64,000 nucleotides of DNA from Lentibacillus persicus (GTDB lineage: Bacteria; Bacillota; Bacilli; Bacillales; Amphibacillaceae): contig NZ_FOMR01000009.1 of assembly GCF_900112705.1 (NCBI RefSeq), positions 62,001 through 126,000 of the forward strand, in the 5' to 3' direction. Within the stretch, counting starts at the first letter, position 1. Every line of letters begins with the position of its first letter. Shown piece after piece: positions 8,968 through 17,535 of this stretch. The notes beneath the pieces are model-generated. The model was given only the letters and a program-made list of their open reading frames with translations. It did not search any database and was not told where the DNA came from. The translations under genes were made by a program, and so were the position numbers.

Positions 8968-9072
8968 GTGAACTTAAGCGAAAATATTGTGAACTTGAGC
9001 GGATTTTGTGCCAACTTGAGCCAAATCAGGGCAGGTTTGAGCGGAATCACGGTAACTTTGAGCGAAATCAGT
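8968..9072. repeat. Five tandem 21-bp units, GTGAACTTGAGCG type
   Basis: The core AACTTGAGC and variants recur at 8971, 8992, 9013, 9034 and 9055, exactly 21 bp apart, in the gap between two convergent genes. The last copies are more degenerate. No open frame with a ribosome site covers it. Confidence 0.8.
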
Positions 9073-9078
9073 GAACAT

Positions 9079-9114
9079 AACGAAAAGCCTGCCGCGTGTG
9101 ACAGGCTTTTCGTT
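9079..9114. terminator. Bidirectional terminator between convergent genes
   Basis: AACGAAAAGCCTG (9079-9091) pairs perfectly with CAGGCTTTTCGTT (9102-9114). The stem has A-rich and T-rich ends on both strands, and it serves the gene ending at 8965 and the minus-strand gene ending at 9113. Confidence 0.8.
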
Positions 9115-10060
9115 ATTGTTTCAACTTGTTAAAGTAATCAATAATACCAAGCGCACAGACTTGCATATCCAAATTCAGCAAGACGTAGACGTCATGGTCG
9201 GTCCGGAGGCCTTTGATCGACAGCTCGCCTTTAACCTGTTCCAGCATGCGCGAAGCCAGCACATCATAGCCTTTACTTTCAGATACCACTTCTTCACCAA
9301 TCCCAACAAAAATATCGAGCCATTCGGAAACTTGATCAAACGCTTGATCAACATTTTCCGTCATACCGAAATGCCCATAATAGATCCTGTCCGGTTTCAA
9401 ATCACGGATACGGTCAATCGACGCCCGCATGGCATTGGGATCAAAATGGTTCGGTGAAGTGGATGGCAAAAAGAAATCAATTCCCTCATCGATGAGCTGC
9501 TGATAGCGGATCCCCACGGTATCCCCGGTGAAATAGCCGTTACTTATCGGGTCATAAATACTGAAATGGTGTCGGGCATGTCCCGGTGTATCAAGAAATT
9601 CCAACATACAGTTATCGCCAATTGTGAGTGTCTCGCCATCCGCTTTAACAATCAAACGATCTTCGGGCACAGGAAGGACTGGATCAAATAACTCGTTGAA
9701 ACTGTCGCCATATACCCCTCTGGCGCCTGCCACAAGTTTTGCAGGATCCACCAGATGCCTCGCCCCTTTCGGATGGACCACCACTGTGGCATTCGGGCAA
9801 TCCTGAAGCAGCAATCCGGCCCCGCCGGCGTGATCAAGATGTACATGTGTCACAACGATATATCGCACATCTTTCAAGCTGTGGCCAAGATCCTCGAGTC
9901 CTTTTTTGATATATTTTACCGACGGGCTTGGACCTGTTTCAATCAGCGTCAGGTTGCTTTCATTAATGACATATGTACCCGTACGCGCAGCAGTGTCCAA
10001 ATCAAAACCATCAATCAAGTAGATACGCTCATCCAGCAGAATCGGCTTTTTATCCTCCAT
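9113..10060 (-). CDS. MBL-fold metallo-hydrolase
   Basis: A 315-residue metallo-beta-lactamase-fold protein. The metal-binding motif THVHLDHAG is near residue 78, the second His lies in DTPGHARHHFSIY, the Asp in FTGDTVG and a later His in YYGHFG. The C-terminal 90 residues form a helical tail. ATG 10060 is chosen because GGGGGAG precedes it; an earlier in-frame ATG has no site. The architecture resembles glyoxalase II-like or lactonase-like hydrolases, but the substrate cannot be told. It is monocistronic and convergent with the small membrane protein. Confidence 0.88.
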   Translation of the reverse strand: MEDKKPILLDERIYLIDGFDLDTAARTGTYVINESNLTLIETGPSPSVKYIKKGLEDLGHSLKDVRYIVVTHVHLDHAGGAGLLLQDCPNATVVVHPKGARHLVDPAKLVAGARGVYGDSFNELFDPVLPVPEDRLIVKADGETLTIGDNCMLEFLDTPGHARHHFSIYDPISNGYFTGDTVGIRYQQLIDEGIDFFLPSTSPNHFDPNAMRASIDRIRDLKPDRIYYGHFGMTENVDQAFDQVSEWLDIFVGIGEEVVSESKGYDVLASRMLEQVKGELSIKGLRTDHDVYVLLNLDMQVCALGIIDYFNKLKQ

Positions 10061-10134
10061 TTCAACTCCCCCATTCATCTTGTACATGCCTGTATTATAC
10101 ATCACTTTCACGCCAGAAACGAAATTCATTTGAC

Positions 10135-11427
10135 TTATTTAAATCCCTTTTCGCTTAAAAAATCCATAATTCCTTCCATCAATCCTTCTGCAAGCAGAAG
10201 ATCGGGATTGCTGTACGTTTCTATATTTCCCTGCTCCGCTTCCGGTGCCTCTTTTAAAACGTGATTCATTTTATCAATCAGCATTAATTCAGCATCCGGG
10301 TTAGCTTCATGAAGTAATTCCGCCTCATGAGCCGGCACTTGCAAGTCACGCCCGCCGCCAACTAACAGTGCTGGTATGTCAAGTTCAGAGATCTCTTCAA
10401 TCGGATCATATTGCATCCATGAGGCAATAAAACCCTGAACAGATGGTCTGAAGATGCTTTGCAGCTCCTGGCTGATCTCTTTCACCTGGTCGCCCGCTTT
10501 TAGTTTCTCAAGGATCGCCTCAGCTTCTGTGAGCGATTCCCCTGACAATTGGTTTTCCAACTGTTCATTTAAAACCTGATCAATCGGTCGCCCTGCCCCG
10601 GCAAGCGAGATAAAAACATCTGTATTACCTTTCTGTGCCGCAAGCATGCCGACAAGTGAGCCCTGACTGTGTCCGATAATCCCTATTTCTGAAAAAAGCT
10701 CTTTACGGGCAAGCAAATCTGCCCATGCCGCTGCATCAGTGACAAATTGTTCAAATTTAAGTTCATCTTCCGGAATGGAAGCTTCCAGATTCTTTCCAAC
10801 ACCGCGCTTGTCGTAACGCACACTGGCAATGCCGTTTTCAGCGAGTCTTTCTGCCAGCATTTTCAAACCGTTATTCGCTCCCTGAATACCGGCTGAATTC
10901 CCATTTCGATCAGTGGGGCCTGACCCCGGGATAATCAGCATAACGGGAAAAGGACCATTGCCATCGGGCTTTTCCAACTCCCCATAGAGTGTTCCCTCAT
11001 CTGTTTCAGCACTCAAAAAATCGTCATCATTTTCATCGACAGGCCCGCCTTTCGTCAGCTTGAATGGAAATGTCTGTCCCTGCTGACTGAAGCTTCCCTC
11101 GATTACGTCATCGTTATATTCACCGTCAAATGAGAGCTGCTGTGCCTGGATTTCCATGAAAAACGCAACATTTTTTCCATCAATCGTGACCGAAGACAAG
11201 GGATAATCGTTTACACCCTGAATTGGAATGCTGATGGTCCCGGACCACTCATTTTCACGATTTAACGTCACAATAATATCAAGTGCCTGACCCGGTACGT
11301 TAATTGTACCTGTCCACTTGCCATTCAATGGCGGGCCCTCCTTTTCTTCATTCACTGCATCATTGCAGCCGGAAGTGATGAGTGCTGTGATAATAAACAA
11401 ACCTAATAACCATGATGATTTTCTCAC
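10135..11427 (-). CDS. Lipoprotein alpha/beta hydrolase with N-terminal beta domain
   Basis: A 430-residue exported protein. GTG 11427 follows GGAGGGGG and opens a signal peptide ending in TSGC, a lipobox-like site with Thr at -3, so membrane anchoring on the outer face is likely. Residues about 35-130 form a beta-rich domain (GKWTGTI, GTISIPIQG, GSFSQQGQ). The hydrolase domain follows with VMLIIPGSGPTDRNG, nucleophile GHSQGS, an acid in GGGRDLQVP and catalytic His in DKMNHV. It resembles secreted esterases of the YqkD/EstA type. Substrate is unknown. Confidence 0.87.
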   Translation of the reverse strand: MRKSSWLLGLFIITALITSGCNDAVNEEKEGPPLNGKWTGTINVPGQALDIIVTLNRENEWSGTISIPIQGVNDYPLSSVTIDGKNVAFFMEIQAQQLSFDGEYNDDVIEGSFSQQGQTFPFKLTKGGPVDENDDDFLSAETDEGTLYGELEKPDGNGPFPVMLIIPGSGPTDRNGNSAGIQGANNGLKMLAERLAENGIASVRYDKRGVGKNLEASIPEDELKFEQFVTDAAAWADLLARKELFSEIGIIGHSQGSLVGMLAAQKGNTDVFISLAGAGRPIDQVLNEQLENQLSGESLTEAEAILEKLKAGDQVKEISQELQSIFRPSVQGFIASWMQYDPIEEISELDIPALLVGGGRDLQVPAHEAELLHEANPDAELMLIDKMNHVLKEAPEAEQGNIETYSNPDLLLAEGLMEGIMDFLSEKGFK

Positions 11428-11699
11428 AGAAATCCCCCTCCAGCATCTGCCGGTACTACGAAAACAGGAAGTAGAAGGTTTCACAACGAAAAAAATGTGC
11501 CGTAACTTAGGTGAGGACGCCTCGCTCGTTTTGGATGGGCTCTCGCTCGTTTTGATGTTTTGCACCTTCTCATCAGCTCGGTGCAAACCATCCAAGAAAT
11601 TCGCCATAAAAAAATGGCAATAAACAAACCGGCAATCCGATACATAATACGCCTTTTTTACTCCAAAATAACAGTGAATACTTTAAGGAGGTTATGTTA

Positions 11700-12311
11700 A
11701 TGCAAAACCAGCAGCAAAATTTCACGGACACGACCCAACTGCCCCCGCAGCAGCATTATGGCGGACATGACATGTTTGATGGCCATGAGGTGCTATCGGC
11801 ACTGACAGGCGCTATGGATAAATGTGTTCTTCACGAGCAGCATATTCAGGACCCGGAATTGCAGACAATGTCACAAAAGCACCGGGCTTTCTGCAATCAA
11901 CTTTACAATACCATCGTTGATACGTATCAATCGGGACAGGACCCGGCTGTTGACACCCAATCCTATAAGATGGATCAGAACAATACTGTCACCTATGGTA
12001 TGCAGCCTGGAGCTCAGCCGTCAACACCAATTCAAACGGCCAGTGAAATCAATGATGAAAAGATTTCCGGTTTCATGATGGACTCTCTGAAGTCAGCTGC
12101 AACAGCATTTACAAGTGCTTCACTGGAAATGACCAACCCAGTTATGCGCCGTGTGCTGGCAGACAGTGTTCCGAACTTAATTGAAATGGCCTATGAAGTA
12201 TTCCTATATCAAAACAAAAACCAATATTATCAAGTGCCTCAACTGCAGCAGCAGGACATGCAGGCATTCCAGCAAAGCTATGCACCAAGCCAGGGCACAA
12301 TGCCGCATTAA
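11700..12311 (+). CDS. CotF-like spore coat protein
   Basis: A 203-residue protein, Gln-rich at both ends, with a helical core (SALTGAMDKCVLHEQHIQDPELQ and a second helical block around SGFMMDSLKSAATAFTSA) typical of the Coat F family found in the spore coat. ATG 11700 lies eight bases after AAGGAGG; the ATG at 11694 is too close. Expression is expected late in sporulation in the mother cell, though I did not resolve a clear sigma-K or sigma-G promoter. A very strong terminator follows. No text of more than family level can be supported. Confidence 0.8.
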   Translation: MQNQQQNFTDTTQLPPQQHYGGHDMFDGHEVLSALTGAMDKCVLHEQHIQDPELQTMSQKHRAFCNQLYNTIVDTYQSGQDPAVDTQSYKMDQNNTVTYGMQPGAQPSTPIQTASEINDEKISGFMMDSLKSAATAFTSASLEMTNPVMRRVLADSVPNLIEMAYEVFLYQNKNQYYQVPQLQQQDMQAFQQSYAPSQGTMPH

Positions 12312-12326
12312 CTCAGGGCAAAGATC

Positions 12327-12370
12327 AAAAGAAGAAGGAATCGGCGAAACAGCCGATTCCTTCTTCTTTT
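12327..12370. terminator. Strong bidirectional terminator
   Basis: A perfect 19-bp stem with a 6-base loop (GAAACA). A and T tracts lie at both ends, so it can stop both the coat gene and the minus-strand aconitase operon that ends at 12424. Confidence 0.9.
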
Positions 12371-12423
12371 AATATGGGACAGGATGCCTGCACTTTATCC
12401 CTCCACCCAATACTCTGTTCCTA

Positions 12424-12597
12424 TTAGTCGAGCAGGCGGTTGTTTTCGTCGACTGTCATGACGCGGGCTGAGCGGGAGATATCTTCTATATCGCGAGTGC
12501 CGTCGCCGTGGCAGACACTGCATTGATACTGCCATCCTTCATCATCGGAAAGCAGGCCTGTGCCTTCACAGGCTCTGCACATATCATCGCGGACCAT
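12424..12597 (-). CDS. 57-residue double CxxCxGxG zinc-finger protein
   Basis: A small gene starting at ATG 12597, with AGGAGG at the expected distance, three bases after the aconitase stop. It encodes two DnaJ-type CxxCxGxG motifs: CRACEGTG at residues 7-14 and CSVCHGDG at 26-33, followed by an acidic tail. The two motifs could form one zinc ribbon, as in the DnaJ cysteine-rich domain or small TRAP-like zinc proteins. Tight coupling to aconitase suggests, without proof, a role in iron-sulfur or zinc handling or in folding of that enzyme. Confidence 0.8.
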   Translation of the reverse strand: MVRDDMCRACEGTGLLSDDEGWQYQCSVCHGDGTRDIEDISRSARVMTVDENNRLLD

Positions 12598-12600
12598 GTT

Positions 12601-14553
12601 TCACCCTCCTAACTGCTGTCGATCTTTTGCCCAATTAATGATGCCGCCTTTGAGCATGATTTCAATTTGTCGATCGGAAAGACTGTGTCTGACTTTAATT
12701 TGTTCATTTTTATCTTTCACATCAATTAAAAATTCATTCCCCGCCTGAATTTTATTTCGTAAGTCAGTCAGCTGCAGAACATCACCAGAAGCGAGCAAAT
12801 CATAGTCTTCTTCGTTCACAAATGTCAGTGGCAGTACACCGAAGTTCACAAGGTTTTGCCAATGAATCCGGGCAAAATCTTTTACCAGCGCTGCCCGTAG
12901 ACCTAAATATCTTGGCGCAAGTGCCGCATGCTCACGGCTGGAACCCTGGCCGTAGTTAAATCCGCCGACAATTGCATGACCGCCGTCTTCAACGGTTGCC
13001 TTTCCGCGCTTATAATACGTCTCGTCAATAATCTCAAACGTAAACTTGCTGATCTCCGGCAAATTACTCCGGTATGGCAGTACACGGGCACCGCCAGCCA
13101 GAATCTCATCAGTCGAGATGTTATCGGACATTTTTAACAGTATCGGAAGTTCCATTTTATCGGGCATTTCGTCCATTTTAGGAATGGAGGCAATATTTGG
13201 ACCCTTATTCAACTTAACCTCTTTTGCCTGTTCATATGACAATGGCTCATCCAGCAGATCCATATTTGTTGTGCGTTTCGGCTCTTTAATCTTTGGGTAA
13301 TCGGCTTCTATTGTACGCGGATCGGTTATGACACCAGTTAAAGCAGAAGCTGCAGCCGTTTCCGGACTGCACAAAAAGACACTGTCTTCCCGCGTCCCGG
13401 AACGCCCTGGAAAATTCCGCGGTGTCGTCCGCAAGCTGTTTCGCCCTGTCGCCGGTGCCTGGCCCATGCCAATACAGCCATTGCACCCCGCCTGGTGCAT
13501 CCGCCCGCCGGCTTGAAGGAGGCTTGCAACATGGCTTTCTTTTACTAAGTCAGTCAGCATTTGACGCGATGTCGGGTTAATATCAAATGACACGCCATCA
13601 GCGACCCGCTGCCCGCCAACCATTTCTGCTGCAATGGCAAAGTCACGATAGCCCGGGTTAGCAGACGAACCAATATAAGACTGGTAGATCGGTTTACCCG
13701 CCAATTCTCTGACAGGCACAACATTACCCGGACTCGATGGCTTGGCAATCAGCGGTTCCAATTCGGATAAGTCAACTTCTTCTAAAACGTCATAGGTTGC
13801 GTCTTTATCTGCTTTCAGTTCAATCCAGTCATCTTCACGGTCCTGTACTTTCAAAAATCGCTTCACTTCTTTATCGGATGGAAAAACAGTACCTGTTGCC
13901 CCCAGCTCGGCACCCATATTCGCGATGACGTGACGGTCCATTGCGCTTAGATTCTCAACCCCCGGGCCAAAATACTCCATCACAAACCCAACACCGCCTT
14001 TAACATCATGCCGGCGCAGCAATTCAAGAATGACATCCTTGGCACTGACCCAGTCTGGCAGCTCCCCCGTTAATTTAATGCCCCACACTTTCGGCATCTT
14101 GACATAAAACGGCTCTCCCGCAATCGCCATTGCGACATCTATCCCGCCTGCACCCATGGCAAGCATACCCATACAGCCATTGGCACACGTATGACTGTCA
14201 GATCCAAGCAGTGTTTTTCCCGGCTTAGCCAGCCGCTGCATATGTACGGGATGGCTCACACCGTTGCCCGGCCTTGAGTAATGCAGTCCAAAGCGACGTG
14301 TTGCACTTTCCAGAAACAAATGGTCATCAGGGTTCTTGCTGTCTTCCTGAATCAAGTTGTGATCGACATATTGTGCTGATGCTTCGGTCTTCGCTCTGTC
14401 AAGCTCCATTGCCTCAAGCTCAAGCATGACCAGTGTGCCGGTCGCATCCTGAGTCAATGTTTGATCAATTTTGAGTCCGACCTCTTCCCCCGGCGTCATT
14501 TCACCGGTAACAAGATGGTCCTTTATCAATTTCTGGGTGATATTCAGCGCCAT
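12601..14553 (-). CDS. Aconitate hydratase, short (about 650-residue) form
   Basis: A 650-residue citrate/isocitrate isomerase of the TCA cycle. The large-subunit-like part has the [4Fe-4S] ligands in SDSHTCANG (near 120) and GCNGCIGMG (near 355-363). The swivel domain is joined at the C terminus, with NISTDEILAGG (near 478), NYGQGSSREHAA (near 551) and HWQNLVNFGVLP. It is much shorter than the 900-residue CitB/AcnA usual in Bacillus and resembles the compact aconitases of thermophiles and mitochondria-like lineages. ATG 14553 has AGGAGG upstream. It is cotranscribed with the small zinc protein. Confidence 0.93.
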   Translation of the reverse strand: MALNITQKLIKDHLVTGEMTPGEEVGLKIDQTLTQDATGTLVMLELEAMELDRAKTEASAQYVDHNLIQEDSKNPDDHLFLESATRRFGLHYSRPGNGVSHPVHMQRLAKPGKTLLGSDSHTCANGCMGMLAMGAGGIDVAMAIAGEPFYVKMPKVWGIKLTGELPDWVSAKDVILELLRRHDVKGGVGFVMEYFGPGVENLSAMDRHVIANMGAELGATGTVFPSDKEVKRFLKVQDREDDWIELKADKDATYDVLEEVDLSELEPLIAKPSSPGNVVPVRELAGKPIYQSYIGSSANPGYRDFAIAAEMVGGQRVADGVSFDINPTSRQMLTDLVKESHVASLLQAGGRMHQAGCNGCIGMGQAPATGRNSLRTTPRNFPGRSGTREDSVFLCSPETAAASALTGVITDPRTIEADYPKIKEPKRTTNMDLLDEPLSYEQAKEVKLNKGPNIASIPKMDEMPDKMELPILLKMSDNISTDEILAGGARVLPYRSNLPEISKFTFEIIDETYYKRGKATVEDGGHAIVGGFNYGQGSSREHAALAPRYLGLRAALVKDFARIHWQNLVNFGVLPLTFVNEEDYDLLASGDVLQLTDLRNKIQAGNEFLIDVKDKNEQIKVRHSLSDRQIEIMLKGGIINWAKDRQQLGG

Positions 14554-14713
14554 TTAAAATCCTCCTGTCAAATCCGTTTCCATTTGATATTTATACACAA
14601 GTATACTTTCCTAGTATATGAAAAAACCGTATAATTATTAGCATACATACGGTGAATCTTTTAAGGTTCCTTCACGTATTAGTTATTAACACTGTAAAAA
14701 GGGGATGGGCTGA

Positions 14714-15514
14714 ATGAATAATCATGAAATCGATTTTGAACTCCACGGAGATGACATGCAATTTGTAGAAGTTGAACTCGACCCGCAGGAAACGGTTATT
14801 GCTGAGGCCGGCAGCTTAATGATGATGGATGAGGAAATCCAGATGGAAACCATTTTCGGTGACGGGTCGTCCAATCAGGGAAGCGGCCTGATGGGGAAAC
14901 TTATTGGAGCGGGAAAACGTGTTATTACCGGTGAAAGCCTTTTTATGACGACATTCACAAATTCCGGTACCGGCAAAAAACACGTCTCATTCGCATCCCC
15001 TTACCCGGGCAAAATCATGCCGATGGATTTAAGCGAACTTGATGGAAAAATCATTTGTCAAAAAGACGCTTTCCTTGCTGCTGCCAAAGGCGTTTCGGTG
15101 GGCGTTGAATTTCAGAAAAAAGTAGGAGCAGGTTTCTTCGGCGGTGAAGGGTTTATCATGCAAAAGCTTGAAGGTGACGGCATGGCATTTATTCACGCCG
15201 GCGGAACGATGCATAAAAAAGAACTCGCACCAGGCGAAACACTGCGGGTTGATACCGGATGTCTCGTCGCGATGACACAGGATATCAATTACGATGTTTC
15301 ATTCGTCGGCGGTGTCAAAACAGCTTTATTCGGTGGTGAAGGGCTGTTTTTTGCAACATTGCGCGGGCCCGGATCCGTTTGGGTCCAATCACTTCCATTC
15401 AGCCGTCTGGCAAGCCGCGTGTTCGCATCAGCACCTCAGGAAGGCGGAAGAGACAAAGGTGAAGGAAGCGTTGCCGGCGGATTATACAACCTCTTTGGTG
15501 GTGACCGGCGCTAA
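14714..15514 (+). CDS. AIM24/TIGR00266 family protein
   Basis: A 266-residue soluble protein with repeated beta-strand and glycine-rich segments (VIAEAGSLMMMDE, FFGGEGFIMQKLEGDG, ALFGGEGLFFATLRGPG) characteristic of the AIM24/TIGR00266 family, thought to form a beta-helix trimer. Its biochemical role is not established; the eukaryotic relative is linked to mitochondrial inner membrane organisation. ATG 14714 follows AAAAAGGGGATGGG. It is divergent from aconitase and shares a 160-bp promoter region that holds a CCGTAT/ATACGG inverted repeat at 14627-14652. Confidence 0.85.
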   Translation: MNNHEIDFELHGDDMQFVEVELDPQETVIAEAGSLMMMDEEIQMETIFGDGSSNQGSGLMGKLIGAGKRVITGESLFMTTFTNSGTGKKHVSFASPYPGKIMPMDLSELDGKIICQKDAFLAAAKGVSVGVEFQKKVGAGFFGGEGFIMQKLEGDGMAFIHAGGTMHKKELAPGETLRVDTGCLVAMTQDINYDVSFVGGVKTALFGGEGLFFATLRGPGSVWVQSLPFSRLASRVFASAPQEGGRDKGEGSVAGGLYNLFGGDRR

Positions 15515-15610
15515 ATTTTGGATCGTGCGCACATCTTTACATGAGGGATAACTTCGGTATGACTGCACATACTACCCGCGAAGCCATTTTAATTAAGGTG
15601 GGTGGATTGT

Positions 15611-15793
15611 ATGGGAAGAGATGAACATCGTACAAGTCGACGCGGCAGAGCCCGTCTGGCACAAACACCGAAATATGCGAAAACGGACAGCAAAGCAGTT
15701 GAGTTTTCCGAAGAATTTGGTGACCACCATGATAAAATTGCTCAAGTGAGAAGACGCGCAGCTGAAAAGCGTGTTAAAAATAAGAAGGTCTAA
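15611..15793 (+). CDS. yfhD: YfhD family small protein
   Basis: A 60-residue, highly charged protein. MGRDEHRTSRRG, then LAQTPKYAKTD and VEFSEEFGDHHDKIAQ, match the conserved pattern of the Bacillus YfhD family (short basic head, P-x-x-K, VEFSEELAD). Function is unknown. ATG 15611 is preceded by AAGGTGGGTGG; an in-frame GTG at 15602 lies inside that site. A terminator follows directly. Confidence 0.8.
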   Translation: MGRDEHRTSRRGRARLAQTPKYAKTDSKAVEFSEEFGDHHDKIAQVRRRAAEKRVKNKKV

Positions 15794-15797
15794 ACCG

Positions 15798-15830
15798 AGT
15801 GCCCCCGACCCCCTGGGGCACTTTTCTTTT
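15798..15830 (+). terminator. Rho-independent terminator of yfhD
   Basis: AGTGCCCC (15798-15805) pairs with GGGGCACT (15815-15822), followed by TTTCTTTTT. Confidence 0.85.
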
Positions 15831-15892
15831 TGCCTCAAGTATTTTAGTGATATAAAATAAACATATCAATTTCCCAAAAAGAAGGTGGCAGC

Positions 15893-16327
15893 ATGACAAA
15901 AAAGAATGTAGATGACTATTTGACAGAAGGGATATACGGTTCCCGACAAACAAAACGATCTGAACGAAAACAATTTCTTGGCACCATCCGAGAGCGCATT
16001 GTGATTGCGCTAACCAAGGGGCAAGTCATGTCAGACAAAGGACTGGCACACCTCGAACAAGCAATGAAAGAAAATAAAGACGCAAAATTGCTGATGAACG
16101 GCGATGTTTCACATAAATTTTTAAAAGAGGAAAAAGAACTTGCCGACAAATATAATATTCCTTATACAGAAGTCACCAACGAGGAAGCTGATACTGATAT
16201 AGGCGCCGTCCTCGCATATGACTATGCAATTGAAAAAGAGGAAATATTTATTGAAGACGATCAGGTGGAGGAAAAACAGCCTGAAGATGATTCGATTTTC
16301 TCCAAAATCAAAAGGTGGCTTAGTTAG
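15893..16327 (+). CDS. yueI: YueI family protein (DUF1694)
   Basis: A 144-residue protein with the family pattern VDDYLTEGIYGSRQTKRSERKQFLGTIRERI at the N terminus (only part quoted here: LTEGIYGSRQTKRSERK) and an alpha/beta core (VIALTKGQVM, AKLLMNGDV, IGAVLAYDYAI). This matches YueI of Bacillus, a conserved cytoplasmic protein of unknown function that resembles ribosomal L7Ae-like folds. ATG 15893 has GAAGGTGG upstream. The C terminus is acidic. Confidence 0.82.
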   Translation: MTKKNVDDYLTEGIYGSRQTKRSERKQFLGTIRERIVIALTKGQVMSDKGLAHLEQAMKENKDAKLLMNGDVSHKFLKEEKELADKYNIPYTEVTNEEADTDIGAVLAYDYAIEKEEIFIEDDQVEEKQPEDDSIFSKIKRWLS

Positions 16328-16460
16328 GAGCTCCACTCCGTTGCCATTTTCGGGCCAACATATATTTCTTCCGTTATGAAAACTGCGTGAACAATAGACA
16401 AGGCTGTTTCACGAATAAGATTTTCTCAGTCACGTAAAATAAGGGCTGGAGGTGTCTGTT

Positions 16461-16715
16461 ATGACGCAGCAATATCTTTGCCCCAATTGCAAAACGAATC
16501 GTTCACGGTTCAATATTATCGAACAAGTTGCAAAACCGGTGAAACTGGACCCTCAGACCGGGGCGTTATTAAATGATTATACCGATAGCCAGCCGGAAGT
16601 TTTTCATATTAACTACTCAGGTCCGGAATTTAAAATCCAATGTGGTTCATGCGGGCTGGTGGAAGATGAGCTGACGTTTGTGAAATTCGCCGAGCATGAC
16701 CGCAATCGCCAATAA
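16461..16715 (+). CDS. Small two-CxxC zinc-ribbon protein
   Basis: An 84-residue protein with [11 protein letters not shown] near residues 7-17 and [10 protein letters not shown] near 59-68, together a four-Cys zinc ribbon separated by an unusually long 48-residue insert. No specific family was recognised. ATG 16461 is eight bases after CTGGAGG; an upstream GTG at 16452 lies at the edge of that site. A strong terminator follows. It could be a nucleic-acid-binding accessory factor, which is a guess. Confidence 0.78.
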   Translation: MTQQYLCPNCKTNRSRFNIIEQVAKPVKLDPQTGALLNDYTDSQPEVFHINYSGPEFKIQCGSCGLVEDELTFVKFAEHDRNRQ

Positions 16716-17034
16716 CAATGTAATAGCTCAATATTTGCGCTTCGGCCATTTCATACCGAAGCGTTTTTGTATAGAAAATTTTTGATATCTGTTCAGCAAA
16801 TGATACGTGTAAACAATAACATTGATATGTTAAAAAATTCTTGATTAATACTTATTTTTTGATTTTGCATCCCTTTAAGAAGTAACTTTGTTGACAGTCC
16901 CTTTAAAGATGACGATTTCCACTGGTAAATAGCATTTTTCTTTGGTTTTAGCTCAACTAATTCGCAGTTGCCGCCTGCCATATAGCATGATATAGTGTAA
17001 CCAAACTAAGCAGTACTTAGAGGAGGTGAAAAAA
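16716..17034. other. Intergenic region with terminator and upstream sequence
   Basis: Apart from the terminator at 16738-16768 this AT-rich stretch shows no gene. A TTGACA near 16891 on the plus strand has no good -10 partner. It leads to the ribosome site of the repeat-bearing coiled-coil gene. Confidence 0.5.
16738..16768 (+). terminator. Rho-independent terminator
   Basis: CGCTTCGG (16738-16745) pairs with CCGAAGCG (16756-16763) followed by TTTTT. Confidence 0.88.
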
Positions 17035-17373
17035 TTGGAAGCGATTCTGCAGCAATTAATAAATGAAATGAAGGCTATCAAAATTAACATGGCGACGAAA
17101 GAAGACATCCAGCGCCTTGAAGAAAAAATAGATAATAATGCAATAAAAATAGATAACAATGCAACTAAAATAGATAATAATACAGCAAAAATAGATAACA
17201 ATGCAGCTAAAATTGATCGTAATTACAGCCAGATTAATCGTAATTTCAACCAGATTGCAGCGAATTCAGAAAAGCTTCAGGAGCTATCAAAAATCAGTCA
17301 ACGACAGGATAAATCGATGGAAACTCTTGCCTTGCGCTCAATTGAACATGAAACAAAGCTAAGGGATTTATAA
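17035..17373 (+). CDS. Coiled-coil protein with degenerate heptad repeats
   Basis: A 112-residue protein that is almost wholly helical. After MATKEDIQRLEEK come about seven 7-residue units of the type KIDNNAT, KIDNNTA, QINRNFN, with I at a fixed position, forming a continuous coiled coil that continues to the C terminus. The family is not recognised; similar short coiled-coil proteins occur as phage-like or stalk proteins. TTG 17035 is chosen because AGGAGGTG lies at the right distance; a GTG at 17026 is inside that site. No neighbour in the same transcript. Confidence 0.72.
   Translation: MEAILQQLINEMKAIKINMATKEDIQRLEEKIDNNAIKIDNNATKIDNNTAKIDNNAAKIDRNYSQINRNFNQIAANSEKLQELSKISQRQDKSMETLALRSIEHETKLRDL
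17125..17271 (+). repeat. Seven in-frame 21-bp tandem units
   Basis: AAAATAGATAACAATGCAACT-type units repeat every 21 bases from 17125. The first four are nearly identical and the last three diverged. Each encodes one heptad of the coiled coil, so copy-number changes keep the frame. Confidence 0.85.
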
Positions 17374-17471
17374 AGCTTTTCCCCCACGTCCCATATCAAA
17401 ACAGCCTTACACATATTACTACCATCCATTCTTAATCCACTATTCATAAAACAAAAAAGCACCTCCTTTTC

Positions 17472-17500
17472 TTTACATACCGAAAACGGTTTCATATAAT
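17472..17500 (+). promoter_or_regulatory. SigA promoter with cre-like CcpA site
   Basis: TTTACA (17472-17477) and TATAAT (17495-17500) are 17 bp apart. The spacer contains CGAAAACGGTTTCA (17481-17494), close to the CcpA cre consensus TGWAARCGYTWNCW with two deviations. A repressor bound here would block RNA polymerase, fitting glucose repression of acetoacetate use. Confidence 0.65.
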
Positions 17501-17535
17501 AGGTTATACATGCAATCTACAAGGAGGGGCAGAAT

